From Paracoccus gahaiensis (GTDB lineage Bacteria; Pseudomonadota; Alphaproteobacteria; Rhodobacterales; Rhodobacteraceae), in contig NZ_SUNI01000001.1 in assembly GCF_005048225.1 (NCBI RefSeq), forward strand, positions 496,001 through 560,000: DNA of 64,000 nt. Reading direction: 5' to 3'. Below the pieces are notes generated by a model that searched no databases, had not been told where the DNA came from, and saw only the letters and a program-made list of their open reading frames with translations. Made by a program: the position numbers and the translations under genes. Position 1 is the first letter of the stretch, and every line of letters begins with the position of its first letter. Positions 1 to 11,632 of the stretch are shown in pieces.

Positions 1-46
1 CCAGCGGCAGCTGGAGGAGTTCGAGAAGATCAAGGCGGGGTTCTGA
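1..46 (+). CDS. 3' end of an unidentified gene (partial)
   Basis: An open frame runs in from the left edge and ends at TGA 44-46. The visible C-terminus reads QRQLEEFEKIKAGF, charged and probably helical. Too little is present to name the product. It lies in the same direction as the methionine synthase genes, and a strong GC hairpin begins 5 bp after its stop. Confidence 0.5.
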   Translation, partial: QRQLEEFEKIKAGF

Positions 47-51
47 CAACG

Positions 52-105
52 GCGGGGGGCCAGCCCCCCCGCACCCCCCGGGATATTTTCGCCAAGATGA
101 AAGGG
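52..105 (+). repeat. Composite intergenic repeat, copy 1 (hairpin plus GGGATATTT motif)
   Basis: A G6/C6 hairpin (52-72, arms GGGGGGC and GCCCCCC) is followed by a C-run and a motif with cores GGGATATTTT and GCCAAGATGAAAGG (74-105). The same two-part unit recurs at 17238, 43603 and 61484. Here it directly follows a stop codon in the sense orientation, as an intrinsic terminator would. Confidence 0.75.
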
Positions 106-206
106 TGCGGCGACTTGAGCGGGATTCATAACCTTGTCGAGAAGGATGAATTTGCCGATGGGAGGTGCAGGGGCTATATGAGGTGTTCCCTTGGAAAGGC
201 CGTCCC

Positions 207-1236
207 ATGCCCCTGCCCCCCTCGCCAGCCTTCGCGGCGCTGAACGCCGCCGCCGCCGAACGCATCCTGATCCTGGATGGCGCGATGGGGACGCAAATCC
301 AGGAATTGCGTCTGGCCGAGGAGGATTACACCGGCCAGGGTTCGGGCCATGTCTGCCGACATCATTCCGACCATCCGCAGACCGGCAACAACGATCTGCT
401 GATCCTGACCCAGCCCGAGGCGGTCGAGGAGATCCACTACCGCTATGCCATCGCCGGCGCCGACATCGTCGAGACGAACACCTTCTCCGCCACCACCATC
501 GCGCAGGCCGATTACGGGCTGCAGGACGCCGTCCACGACCTGAACGTCGAGGGCGCGCGGGTGGTGCGCCGGGCGCTGGACCGCGCCACGGCCGAGGACG
601 GGCGGGCGCGTTTCGTCGCCGGCGCGATCGGGCCCACGAACCGCACCGCCTCGATGAGCCCCGACGTCAACGATCCGGGCTATCGCGCGGTCAGCTTCGA
701 CGATCTGCGGGTGGCCTATCTGCAGCAGGCCAAGGGGCTGATCGCCGGCGGCGCCGACATCATCCTGATCGAGACGATCTTCGACACGCTGAACGCCAAG
801 GCGGCGATCTTTGCCTGCCTCGAGGCGATGGAGGCCCATGGGCAGCGCCTGCCGATGATGATTTCCGGCACGATCACCGATGCCTCCGGGCGCACGCTCT
901 CGGGGCAGACGCCCACCGCCTTCTGGCATTCGGTGCGCCATGCGAACCCCTGGACCATCGGCCTGAACTGCGCGCTTGGCGCCGCCGCCATGCGCCCGCA
1001 TCTGGTCGAGCTGTCGGGCGTGGCGGACACGCTGATCTGCGCCTATCCCAATGCGGGCCTGCCCAATGCCTTCGGGCAGTATGACGAGGGCCCCGAGGAT
1101 ACCGCCCCCCAGGTCGCCGATTTCGCGCGCGCGGGGCTGGTCAACGTGGTCGGCGGCTGCTGCGGCACGACGCCCGACCATATCCGCGCCATCGCCGAGG
1201 CCGTGGCCCCCTTCGCCCCCAGAAAGGTGCCCGCCT

Positions 1237-1244
<8 letters not shown>
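207..1244 (+). CDS. metH: Methionine synthase homocysteine-binding module (split MetH, N-terminal part)
   Basis: This 345-residue protein matches the homocysteine S-methyltransferase domain of cobalamin-dependent methionine synthase, which normally is the first ~350 residues of a ~1200-residue enzyme. The N-terminal [11 protein letters not shown] motif is present. The zinc-binding cysteines are visible: C255 in GLNCALG and C318-C319 in [11 protein letters not shown]. The ATG at 207 is chosen because GGAAAGG lies 7 bp upstream; an in-frame GTG at 165 has no better site. The stop overlaps the next gene by 8 bp, so the two halves are probably translated together and form one enzyme. No cobalamin or SAM riboswitch was recognised in the 160-bp leader. 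Confidence 0.9.
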
Positions 1245-3960
<2,716 letters not shown>

Positions 3961-3964
3961 CGAC

Positions 3965-3994
3965 AGGGGCCCGCAGCGATGCAGGCCCTTTGTT
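3965..3994 (+). terminator. Probable intrinsic terminator after metH
   Basis: AGGGGCC (3965-3971) pairs with GGCCCTT (3984-3990), including one G-U pair, followed by TTTGTT. It begins 4 bp after the metH stop and overlaps the last base pairs of the convergent betA gene. Confidence 0.6.
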
Positions 3995-5654
3995 ACGCGT
4001 CCTCGCGCAGCATCGGGCGGCCCAGGATATGGTCGGCGGCCTTCTCGCCCGTCATGATCGAGGGGCCGTTCAGGTTGCCGTTGGTGATGCGCGGAAAGAC
4101 GGAACTGTCCGCCACCCGCAGCCCCTCGACCCCGATCACCCGCAGTTCCGGGTCCACGACCGCCATCGGATCGCTGGCCGCGCCCATCCGGGCCGTCCCG
4201 CAGGGGTGATAGGCCGATTCGGCATGCTCGCGGATGAAGGCGTCGATCTGGGCATCCGACTGCACGTCGTCGCCGGGCTGGATCTCGGCACCCCGGAACT
4301 CGGCGAAGGCGGGGGCGTCGAAGATGCGGCGCGTGTGGCGGACGCAGGCGCGGAACTCGGTCCAGTCATCCTCGTGCGACATGTAGTTGAAGCGGATCTG
4401 TGGCGCCGCCGCCGGATCGGCGCTGGACAGCCGCACCGAGCCGCGCGACTTGGACCGCATCGGCCCGACATGGGCCTGGAACCCGTGACCCTTGGCCGCC
4501 GACTTGCCGTCATAGCGCACCGCCAGGGGCAGGAAGTGATACTGGATGTCGGGATAGTCCACAGCCTCCGAGGAGCGGATAAAGCCGCAGCTTTCGAACT
4601 GGTTCGACGCGCCGAGGCCGGTCTTCTGCAGCAGCCATTCGACGCCCACCCGACCTTTGCCCAGAAGGTTGTAATAGGTGTAGAGCGTGATCGGCTTCAG
4701 CGAGGTGTACTGCATGTAGACCTCCAGATGGTCCTGCAGGTTCGCCCCCACGCCGGGCCGGTCCGCCAGGGCGGTGATGCCGTGCTGCGCCAGATGGTCG
4801 GCGGGGCCGATCCCCGACAGCATCAAGAGCTTGGGCGTGTTGATCGTGCTGGCCGAGACGATGACCTCGCGCGTGGCCTCCAGCGTGACGATCCGGCCTT
4901 TCATTTCAAGTTCAACGCCATAGGCCCGCTTTCCTTGAAAGAGGATGCGCCGCGCCATGCCGCGCACGACGGTCAGCAGGCCGGATTTCTTGGCGGGCCG
5001 CAGATAGGCATTGGCGGCGGACCAGCGGCGGCCCTTCCAGATGGTGGCCTCCATCGGGCCGAAACCCTCCTGCCGGGCGCCGTTGTAATCCTCGGTGCGC
5101 GGCCAACCGGCCTGCTGGCCCGCCTTGATGAAGGTGTTGAACAGCGGGTTCTTGCGCTTGCCCCGCGTGATGTGCAGCGGGCCGTCGGTGCCCCGCAGGG
5201 GCGAGGTCTGCGCCCCGTCGGGATCGCCGTGCCAGGTCTCCATCCGCTTGAAATAGGGCAGCACGCCCGCATAGTCCCAGCCCGCAGCCCCGCTGTCGGC
5301 CCAGTGCTGGAAGTCCATCGGATTGCCGCGCACGAAGACCATGCCGTTGATCGAGGACGACCCGCCGATCACCTTGCCGCGCGGGGTGGCCAGACGGCGC
5401 CCGCCCAGATTCGTCTCTGGCTGGCTGGCGAATCCCCAGTCATAGCGCGGCATGTTCATCGGATAGGACAGCGCGCCGGGCATCTGGATGAAGGGCCCCA
5501 TGTCGCTGCCGCCGAACTCGATCAGCGTGACGCGGCGCCCGGCCTCGGTCAGCCGGTAAGCCAGCGCGCAGCCGGCGCTGCCCGCGCCGATGATGACGTA
5601 ATCGGCGGGGGCGGCCCCGCGCGGGGCGGGGGTCGTGGTCTCAGTAGGGTGCAT
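3993..5654 (-). CDS. betA: Choline dehydrogenase
   Basis: This 553-residue GMC-family flavoprotein oxidises choline to betaine aldehyde. The FAD-binding motif GAGSAG lies at residues 23-28 and the GMC signature [15 protein letters not shown] near residue 93. The catalytic pair is H483 ([10 protein letters not shown]) and N527 (TNGNLNGP), with the same 44-residue spacing as the His/Asn pair I recall for choline oxidase. The start at 5654 is preceded by GGGAGG with a 6-bp gap; an upstream ATG at 5675 lacks a site. It overlaps betB by 14 bp and is the last gene of betI-betB-betA. Confidence 0.95.
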   Translation of the reverse strand: MHPTETTTPAPRGAAPADYVIIGAGSAGCALAYRLTEAGRRVTLIEFGGSDMGPFIQMPGALSYPMNMPRYDWGFASQPETNLGGRRLATPRGKVIGGSSSINGMVFVRGNPMDFQHWADSGAAGWDYAGVLPYFKRMETWHGDPDGAQTSPLRGTDGPLHITRGKRKNPLFNTFIKAGQQAGWPRTEDYNGARQEGFGPMEATIWKGRRWSAANAYLRPAKKSGLLTVVRGMARRILFQGKRAYGVELEMKGRIVTLEATREVIVSASTINTPKLLMLSGIGPADHLAQHGITALADRPGVGANLQDHLEVYMQYTSLKPITLYTYYNLLGKGRVGVEWLLQKTGLGASNQFESCGFIRSSEAVDYPDIQYHFLPLAVRYDGKSAAKGHGFQAHVGPMRSKSRGSVRLSSADPAAAPQIRFNYMSHEDDWTEFRACVRHTRRIFDAPAFAEFRGAEIQPGDDVQSDAQIDAFIREHAESAYHPCGTARMGAASDPMAVVDPELRVIGVEGLRVADSSVFPRITNGNLNGPSIMTGEKAADHILGRPMLREDA

Positions 5655-7086
5655 CGACGCCTCCCATGCCGACATAGACGGATTTCAGCTGCGAGTAATG
5701 CTCGATGGCGGCGGCCGAGTTCTCGCGGCCCAGCCCCGACATCTTGACGCCGCCGAAGGGCATCTCGACCGGGGTCAGGTTGTAGGTGTTGATCCAGCAG
5801 GTCCCGGCCTCCAGCCCCGCCACCACGCGATGCGCGCGGGTCAGGTCCTGGGTGAAGACGCCCGCGGCCAGGCCGAAGCCCGTGGCATTGGCGCGCAGCA
5901 CCGCCTCGGCCTCGTCGACGAAGCTCAGCGCGGTCAGGACCGGGCCGAAGATCTCGTCGGTGGCGATGGACATGTCGTCGGTGGCATCGGCAAAGACGGT
6001 GGGCGGGATGAAGGCGCCCTCGCCCACCCCCCCGCAGACCAGCCGCGCGCCCGCCGCCTGCCCCGCCCGGATGGCGGCGCGGATCTTCTCGGCCTGCGCC
6101 GGGCTGATGATCGGGCCATGGGTCGTGGCCGGGTCCAGCGGGTCGCCCATGTGGACGGCCTGCACACGTTCGGCCAGGCGGGCGAGGAAATCCTCCTTGA
6201 TTCCCTCCTGCAGGAAGACCCGCGTGCCGTTCGAGCAGATCTGCCCCGAGCTGTAGAAATTCGCTAGGATCGCCGCGCTGACCGCATCCTCCAGATCGGC
6301 GTCATCAAAGACGATCAGCGGCGACTTGCCGCCCAGTTCCATCGTGACATGGCGCATCCCGTCTGCGGCGGCGGCATAGACGCGGCGCCCGGTCGGCACC
6401 GATCCGGTCAGCGAGACCTTGGCCACGTCCGGGTTGGTGACCAGCGCCGCGCCCACCTCGCCGCGCCCCTGCACGACGTTAAAGACGCCCGGCGGCATCC
6501 CCGCCTCGATGAAGATCTCGGCCAGTTTCAGGGCACCCAGAGGCGTTTCCTCGGAGGGCTTGAAGACCATCGTGTTGCCCATGACCAGCGCGGGCGCGGC
6601 CTTCCAGCAGGCGATCTGGCTGGGATAGTTCCACGCGCCGATGCCCGCGCACACGCCCAAAGGCTCGCGCCGGGTGTAGGCCCAGTCAGCGCCAAGCGGG
6701 ATCATCTGCCCGGTCAGCGTCGCCGCCAGCCCGGCGAAATATTCCAGGCACGCGGCGCCCGAGGGCCAGTCGGCGACCCGCGTCTCGGAGATGGGCTTGC
6801 CGGTGTCCAGCGTCTCCAGCCAAGCCAGCTCGTCGTTGCGGGCCAGAATGATCGCGGCGGCGCGGCCCAGGATGCGGCCACGCTCGACCGGGGCCAGCGC
6901 GGCCCAGGCCGGGCCGGCCGCGCGGGCGGCGGTGCAGGCGGCGGCGACCTGATCGGTCGTGGCCTCGTGCAGCGTGGCGATCACCTCGCCGGTATAGGCA
7001 TAGCGGACGGGCAGCGCCGCGCCCTGCCCCTCGACGGGCTGGCCGTCGATGAACAGGCTGGCGGGGGGCTGGGCGGATAGGCTCAT
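5641..7086 (-). CDS. betB: Betaine aldehyde dehydrogenase
   Basis: This 481-residue NAD(P)-dependent aldehyde dehydrogenase makes glycine betaine from betaine aldehyde, the second step of osmoprotectant synthesis. The general base is E250 in [10 protein letters not shown] and the catalytic nucleophile is C284 in [10 protein letters not shown]. The cofactor-binding segments GAWNYPSQ and VFKPSEETP are present. Length is normal for the family. It shares an ATGA junction with betI upstream and overlaps betA downstream, so all three are probably one transcript. Confidence 0.95.
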   Translation of the reverse strand: MSLSAQPPASLFIDGQPVEGQGAALPVRYAYTGEVIATLHEATTDQVAAACTAARAAGPAWAALAPVERGRILGRAAAIILARNDELAWLETLDTGKPISETRVADWPSGAACLEYFAGLAATLTGQMIPLGADWAYTRREPLGVCAGIGAWNYPSQIACWKAAPALVMGNTMVFKPSEETPLGALKLAEIFIEAGMPPGVFNVVQGRGEVGAALVTNPDVAKVSLTGSVPTGRRVYAAAADGMRHVTMELGGKSPLIVFDDADLEDAVSAAILANFYSSGQICSNGTRVFLQEGIKEDFLARLAERVQAVHMGDPLDPATTHGPIISPAQAEKIRAAIRAGQAAGARLVCGGVGEGAFIPPTVFADATDDMSIATDEIFGPVLTALSFVDEAEAVLRANATGFGLAAGVFTQDLTRAHRVVAGLEAGTCWINTYNLTPVEMPFGGVKMSGLGRENSAAAIEHYSQLKSVYVGMGGVDAPY

Positions 7087-7649
7087 GCGAGGGCCTCCTC
7101 AAGATAGGTCATGATGGTATTCTGGGCGGCCTCCGCGTCGGTCGGCCCCGGCGTCAGAACGGCGCGCAGGTAGACGCCGTCGATCAGGGCGCCAAGCGTG
7201 TCGGCGGTCTGTTCGGGATGGCCGGTCAGCCCGCGCAGCGCCACGATCAGGTTCGACCGCAGCCGCCGGTGATAGACCCGCAGCAGCCGCGCCGCCGCCT
7301 CGGAGGTCAAAGCCAGCGCGTAGAAGTTCACCCAGGCACTGACCGTCTCGCGCTGGAAGTTCTGCGGCGCGAAGCTGGCTTGCACGATGGCGTCCAGCCG
7401 CCCGCGCGGCCCCTGCCCCGGCAGCCGGTCATGGACCGACTGCCCATAGCTGCGCAGGATGAAGCGCATGGCCGCCAGAAAGATCTGGTCCTTGGATCCG
7501 AAATAGTGATGCGCCAGCGCCGGAGACATGCCGGCCCGCCGCGCGATCTGCGCCACGGTCACGTCCAGCGACCCCGCGCGCCCCACCTCGGCGATGGCGG
7601 CGTTGATTAACGCTGCTTTTCGGATAGGCTCGGCCCCGAGTTTCGGCAT
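7083..7649 (-). CDS. betI: BetI transcriptional repressor (TetR family)
   Basis: This 188-residue TetR-type regulator begins [17 protein letters not shown], the typical BetI start, and has the helix-turn-helix near residues 30-50 ([20 protein letters not shown]). BetI proteins repress bet genes and are relieved by choline. The start at 7649 is supported by AGGGG 5 bp upstream; the frame stays open to 7721 but that part does not look like BetI. The gene heads the betIBA operon, divergent from choXWV, with an operator-like palindrome between them. Confidence 0.93.
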   Translation of the reverse strand: MPKLGAEPIRKAALINAAIAEVGRAGSLDVTVAQIARRAGMSPALAHHYFGSKDQIFLAAMRFILRSYGQSVHDRLPGQGPRGRLDAIVQASFAPQNFQRETVSAWVNFYALALTSEAAARLLRVYHRRLRSNLIVALRGLTGHPEQTADTLGALIDGVYLRAVLTPGPTDAEAAQNTIMTYLEEALA

Positions 7650-7705
7650 GTTCGCCCCTGTGACGGATGGTTTTCTGTTGCTTTGCCGTTTCCATGTAGC
7701 GTTAA

Positions 7706-7721
7706 TTGACTGACCAATCAA
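7706..7721. promoter_or_regulatory. BetI operator-like palindrome in the betI-choX divergent promoter
   Basis: TTGACTGACCAATCAA is an imperfect inverted repeat (12 of 16 positions symmetric) resembling the TTGA...TCAA sites bound by BetI. It lies 56 bp before the betI start and 17 bp before the choX start, so one site could control choline uptake and oxidation together. Assignment to BetI is inferred. Confidence 0.55.
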
Positions 7722-7738
7722 GAACAGGGAGCCTGCTG

Positions 7739-8710
7739 ATGATCCTTTCCCGCCGCCCGATCCCTTCCCGGCCGATGTCTCTGGCCGCCTGTGCCGCAGC
7801 CCTGGGCGCCGCGATGGCCCTGCCCGCGCAGGCCGCCGAGCCCGAGCAGTGCCACGAGGTGGTGTTTTCCGATGTGGGCTGGTCCGACATCACCGCGACG
7901 ACGGCGCTGGCCTCGACCGTGCTTGAGGCCCTGGGCTATGCCACGCAGACCCGCATCCTGTCGGTGCCGGTGACCTATACGGCGCTGGCCACCGACGATG
8001 TCGATGTCTTCCTGGGCAATTGGATGCCCACGATGGAGGCCGACATCGCCCCCTATCGCGACGAGGGCACGGTCGACACGGTGCGCACCAACCTGACCGG
8101 GGCGAAATACACTCTGGCCACCAACCAGGCGGGCGCCGATCTGGGCATCGCCGATTTCGCCGACCTCGCCGCCCATCAGGAGGCGCTGGACGGCCGGATC
8201 TATGGCATCGAGCCCGGCAATGACGGCAACCGCCTGCTGCTGGAGATGGTGGCGATGAACCAGTTCGAGACGGGCACCTTCGAGGTGATCGAATCCAGCG
8301 AGCAGGGCATGCTGGCGCAGGTGCAGCGCGCCTCGGACCGCGACGAGCCGGTGGTCTTCCTGGGCTGGGAGCCGCATCCGATGAACGCGCAGTTCGACAT
8401 GACCTATCTGACCGGCGGCGACGAGATCTTCGGCCCCGATCTGGGCGGCGCCGAGGTGCGCACCAACACCCGCGCGGGCTATGTCGCGGAATGCCCGAAT
8501 CTGGGGCAGTTCCTGCAGAACCTGGAATTCACCCTGGCTATGGAGAACGAGGTGATGGGCGCGATCCTGAATGACGGGCAGGCCCCGATGACCGCCGCGC
8601 GCGGCTGGTTGGCCGACAACCCCGAGGCCGCGACCCCCTGGCTGGAGGGCGTGACCACGGTGGACGGCAACGATCCGCAATCCGCGCTTGCCGCGGCGCT
8701 TGCCGACTGA
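7739..8710 (+). CDS. choX: Choline-binding periplasmic protein of an ABC transporter
   Basis: This 323-residue protein has a signal peptide ending near residue 33 (AMALPAQAA). The residues I recall as the choline pocket of Sinorhizobium ChoX are all present at a constant offset of five: aromatic box W48, W95, Y124 and W210, plus D50 and N161. That points to choline as substrate and not only betaine. The ATG at 7739 follows AGGGAG by 7 bp. It is the first gene of choX-choW-choV and faces betI. A strong hairpin separates it from choW. Confidence 0.93.
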   Translation: MILSRRPIPSRPMSLAACAAALGAAMALPAQAAEPEQCHEVVFSDVGWSDITATTALASTVLEALGYATQTRILSVPVTYTALATDDVDVFLGNWMPTMEADIAPYRDEGTVDTVRTNLTGAKYTLATNQAGADLGIADFADLAAHQEALDGRIYGIEPGNDGNRLLLEMVAMNQFETGTFEVIESSEQGMLAQVQRASDRDEPVVFLGWEPHPMNAQFDMTYLTGGDEIFGPDLGGAEVRTNTRAGYVAECPNLGQFLQNLEFTLAMENEVMGAILNDGQAPMTAARGWLADNPEAATPWLEGVTTVDGNDPQSALAAALAD

Positions 8711-8719
8711 TCCCTTGGG

Positions 8720-8745
8720 CCCCGGCGCGCAGACCCGCGCCGGGG
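8720..8745 (+). promoter_or_regulatory. Hairpin between choX and choW
   Basis: CCCCGGCGC (8720-8728) pairs perfectly with GCGCCGGGG (8737-8745) around an 8-base loop. No T-run follows. Its place just after the binding-protein gene fits an mRNA-stabilising or attenuating element that keeps binding protein in excess over the membrane components. Confidence 0.6.
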
Positions 8746-8775
8746 TCGGACCGACCGCACAGGCAGGAGCGCCGC

Positions 8776-9624
8776 ATGGAACAGCTGACCGGATGGGTCA
8801 CCGACAACAAGATCCCCGTGGGGCGCACGGCCAAGACCCTGTTCGACTGGCTCAACGCCAATGCCTCGGGGCTGTTCGACGCGATCTCGGTCGCGATGGA
8901 GGCGCTGATCGACGCCATCCTGGCCGGGCTGGAGGCGCCGCATCCCTTCCTCTTCATCGCGCTGGCCATGGCGCTGACCTTTGCCCTGCAGCGGCGGGCG
9001 GGCCCTTGCGTGCTGATGGGGGTGGGCCTGCTGTTCATCCTCAATCAGGGCTACTGGACCGAGATGATGCAGTCGCTGACGCTGGTCCTGTCGGCCTGTC
9101 TGGTCTGCATGGGGGTGGGCGTGCCCATCGGCATCGCCGCAGCCCACCGCCCGCGCCTCTACGACTGGATGCGCCCGGTGCTGGACCTGATGCAGACCCT
9201 GCCGACCTTCGTCTACCTGATCCCGGCCATCGTCTTCTTCGGCATCGGCATGGTGCCGGGCCTGTTGGCCACGGTCATCTTCGTGCTGCCCGCGCCGATC
9301 CGCCTGACCCAGCTGGGGATCGCATCGACCCCCCCGGCGCTGACCGAGGCCGCGACCGCCTTCGGCGCCACCCCCCGCCAGCTGCTGTGGAAGGTCGAGC
9401 TGCCAAGCGCCCTGCCGCAGATCATGGCGGGCCTGAACCAGACCATCATGCTGTCGCTGTCGATGGTGGTGATCGCGGCGCTGGTCGGGGCCTCGGGCCT
9501 GGGCGTGCCGGTGGTGCGGGCCTTGAACAGCGTGAACACCGCGCTCGGCTTCGAATCGGGCATCGTCATCGTCGTCGTGGCCATCCTGCTGGACCGGATG
9601 CTGCGCATGGAGAACCGCAAATGA
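8776..9624 (+). CDS. choW: Choline ABC transporter permease
   Basis: This 282-residue inner-membrane permease belongs to the ProW/OpuAB type of binding-protein-dependent transporters. A hydrophilic N-terminal stretch of ~55 residues precedes about six membrane segments. The EAA loop that contacts the ATPase reads EAATAFGATPRQLLWKVELP at about residues 193-212. It follows choX after a 65-bp gap containing a hairpin and shares an ATGA junction with choV. Confidence 0.93.
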   Translation: MEQLTGWVTDNKIPVGRTAKTLFDWLNANASGLFDAISVAMEALIDAILAGLEAPHPFLFIALAMALTFALQRRAGPCVLMGVGLLFILNQGYWTEMMQSLTLVLSACLVCMGVGVPIGIAAAHRPRLYDWMRPVLDLMQTLPTFVYLIPAIVFFGIGMVPGLLATVIFVLPAPIRLTQLGIASTPPALTEAATAFGATPRQLLWKVELPSALPQIMAGLNQTIMLSLSMVVIAALVGASGLGVPVVRALNSVNTALGFESGIVIVVVAILLDRMLRMENRK

Positions 9625-10631
9625 CCGCGAATGCCGTCGAATTCGACCGGGTCTGCATCGTCTTCGGCGATCACCCCGAACGCGCCCTGCCCTTGATGGA
9701 CGAGGGGCTGGACCGCGGCCCGATCAAGACCGAGACGGGGCAGGTCCTGGGCGTCCATGATTGCAGCCTGTCGGTGGCGACGGGCGAGATCCTGGTGCTG
9801 ATGGGCCTGTCGGGCTCGGGCAAGTCGACGCTGCTGCGCGGGGTCAATGCGTTGAACCATGTCTGCCGGGGCGAGGTGCGCATCCGCCGGGGCGGCGAGA
9901 TGGTCAGTGTCACCGGCGCCGGCGCCAAGGCTCTGCGCGACATCCGCCTGCGCGACGTGGCGATGGTGTTCCAGGCCTTCGGTCTTCTGCCATGGCGCAG
10001 CGTGCGCGAGAATGTGGGCCTGGGGCTGGAACTGGCGGGCATGTCCGCGCCTGACCGCCGTGCCAAGGTCGACCAGCATCTGGACACGGTCGGCCTGACC
10101 GAATGGGCCGACCGCAAGGTGGGTGAGCTGTCGGGCGGCATGCAGCAGCGCGTGGGCCTGGCCCGCGCCTTCGCGACCGAGGCGCCAATCCTGCTGATGG
10201 ACGAGCCCTTCAGCGCGCTGGACCCGCTGATTCGCGCCCGCCTGCAGGACGAGCTGCTGGAGCTGCAGGCCAAGACCGGGCGCACCATCATCTTCGTCAG
10301 CCACGATCTGGACGAGGCCTTCAAGCTGGGCAACCGCATCGCGCTGATGGAGGGGGGGCGCATCGTCCAGATCGGCACCGCGCGCCAGATCATCGCGAAC
10401 CCCGTGAACGATTACGTCGCCGATTTCGTGGCCCACATGAATCCGCTCGGCGTGCTGACCGCCGAGGATGTGGCCGAACCGGGCGCGGCCGAGGGCCCGC
10501 CCGTGCCCCGCGACATGCCGGTGCGCGCGGTCATGGACCTCCTGGCCGGGCGCGCGGCCCTGCCCGTCGAGGGCGGCGGGCGCATCACCCGCGAGGCGGT
10601 GCTGGCCCGGCTGATCGACCCGCGCGGCTGA
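9621..10631 (+). CDS. choV: Choline ABC transporter ATP-binding protein
   Basis: This 336-residue ABC ATPase of the ProV/ChoV family powers choline import. Walker A is GLSGSGKST at residues 62-70, the signature is LSGGMQQRV at about 170-178, and Walker B is LLMDEP at 191-196. After the ATPase core a ~70-residue tail (from about 270) corresponds to the degenerate regulatory end of such proteins. The ATG at 9621 overlaps the choW stop by 4 bp. The gene ends 15 bp from the convergent kpsM. Confidence 0.93.
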   Translation: MTANAVEFDRVCIVFGDHPERALPLMDEGLDRGPIKTETGQVLGVHDCSLSVATGEILVLMGLSGSGKSTLLRGVNALNHVCRGEVRIRRGGEMVSVTGAGAKALRDIRLRDVAMVFQAFGLLPWRSVRENVGLGLELAGMSAPDRRAKVDQHLDTVGLTEWADRKVGELSGGMQQRVGLARAFATEAPILLMDEPFSALDPLIRARLQDELLELQAKTGRTIIFVSHDLDEAFKLGNRIALMEGGRIVQIGTARQIIANPVNDYVADFVAHMNPLGVLTAEDVAEPGAAEGPPVPRDMPVRAVMDLLAGRAALPVEGGGRITREAVLARLIDPRG

Positions 10632-10646
10632 GGGGGGCGCGTCGGG

Positions 10647-11507
10647 TCAGCTGTTCTGCAGGTCGCGGTGATAGCGTGCCAGCAGCATCAGGCCCAGGGC
10701 GAACAACCCCAGCCCCAGCCCGAAGACATAGACATGGCTGATATAGTCGCCGGTATAGCCGGGATAGAAGGCGGCGCGCATCTGGCCGATGATGTGGATC
10801 AGCGGGTTCCACCACAGCCAGTCCTGATAGGGCTGTGGCACATCGTCGAACATGAAGAAGATGCAGGACAGCAGGAAGAACGGCCGCATGAAGATCGACC
10901 AGAGCGGCTGCCAGAAGCTGAAGGCCTCGAACAGGAAGCAGTTCATCACCCCCACGCCCGCCCCGACCATCAGCATCATCGCGATGGCGATGGCGATCTG
11001 GTCGATCTGGGGATCGGTGCGGGTGTCTCCGGTGACGTAGATGGTCACGAAGATGACCGTCGCCACCATGATCTGGGTCATCGAGTTGAAGGCGATCCGC
11101 GCCAGCAGCGCGTCCATGAAGGTCACCGCCGGATAGGCCAGCAGCGCCGCCGAATAGCGCACCGCCCCCGCCACCTTGCCCGACATGTCCAGATAGCCCA
11201 GGAAGGGCACCATGCCGGTCGCGTAGAACATCGGAAAGCTGGTGCCCAAAGGAGGCACCTGGAAGGCCACCGAGAAGATGATCGTCAGCAGCACGATGCC
11301 GCCCGCAGGCTCGGCGATGGCCCAGAAATAGCCGCCGGCCTGGCGCCCGTGGCTGGTCTGCATCTCGCGCAGGATCAGCGCCCCGATGGCGCGCAGGCTG
11401 GCGAAGCGGCGATGCTTGCGCACTTCCTTCAGGGTGCGCGGACCCGATGCGGGGCGGGCCTGGGGCAGCGGAACCTGGGAGGGAGGCGCGGAGGGGGGTT
11501 GGGTCAT
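10647..11507 (-). CDS. kpsM: Capsule-type polysaccharide ABC exporter permease (KpsM-like)
   Basis: This 286-residue ABC-2 permease has a proline-rich cytoplasmic N-terminus (~35 residues) and about six membrane segments, with the family's GYFWAIAEP and MFYATGMVPFLGY regions. It would move a lipid-linked surface polysaccharide across the inner membrane with the KpsT-like ATPase. The ATG at 11507 has AAGG 7 bp upstream; a GTG at 11543 has only a badly spaced site. It is divergent from kpsE-kpsT, which supply its partners. Confidence 0.85.
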   Translation of the reverse strand: MTQPPSAPPSQVPLPQARPASGPRTLKEVRKHRRFASLRAIGALILREMQTSHGRQAGGYFWAIAEPAGGIVLLTIIFSVAFQVPPLGTSFPMFYATGMVPFLGYLDMSGKVAGAVRYSAALLAYPAVTFMDALLARIAFNSMTQIMVATVIFVTIYVTGDTRTDPQIDQIAIAIAMMLMVGAGVGVMNCFLFEAFSFWQPLWSIFMRPFFLLSCIFFMFDDVPQPYQDWLWWNPLIHIIGQMRAAFYPGYTGDYISHVYVFGLGLGLFALGLMLLARYHRDLQNS

Positions 11508-11632
11508 GGTCGGGCCTTGCCGGGACGCCTGTGCGAAGCTCACGAACCTGGCACAGGATCAGTGCTGGAATAGTTCCCTGCGCTTATGTATGAGGACCGG
11601 CACAAGTTCAACATGACAGGCGGGGTAAACGC

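Noticed and set aside
165..206. GTG start at 165 for the first methionine synthase gene
   Set aside because: The extra 14 residues ([14 protein letters not shown]) do not look like the family and the ATG at 207 has a well-placed GGAAAGG site.
107..206. Cobalamin, SAM or SAH riboswitch before metH
   Set aside because: No B12 box, SAM-II or SAH consensus could be recognised in the leader.
1051..1236. Upstream extension of the second methionine synthase gene
   Set aside because: It is the alternate frame of the homocysteine module; a ribosome binding site and canonical domain start lie at 1237.
8688..9620. N-terminal extension of choV across choW
   Set aside because: It is an out-of-frame reading of choW; ChoV begins at 9621 with a 4-bp overlap.
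11551..11572. Sigma-54 promoter upstream of kpsE
   Set aside because: TGGCAC is present but the following GC falls 14 bases after the GG instead of 12.
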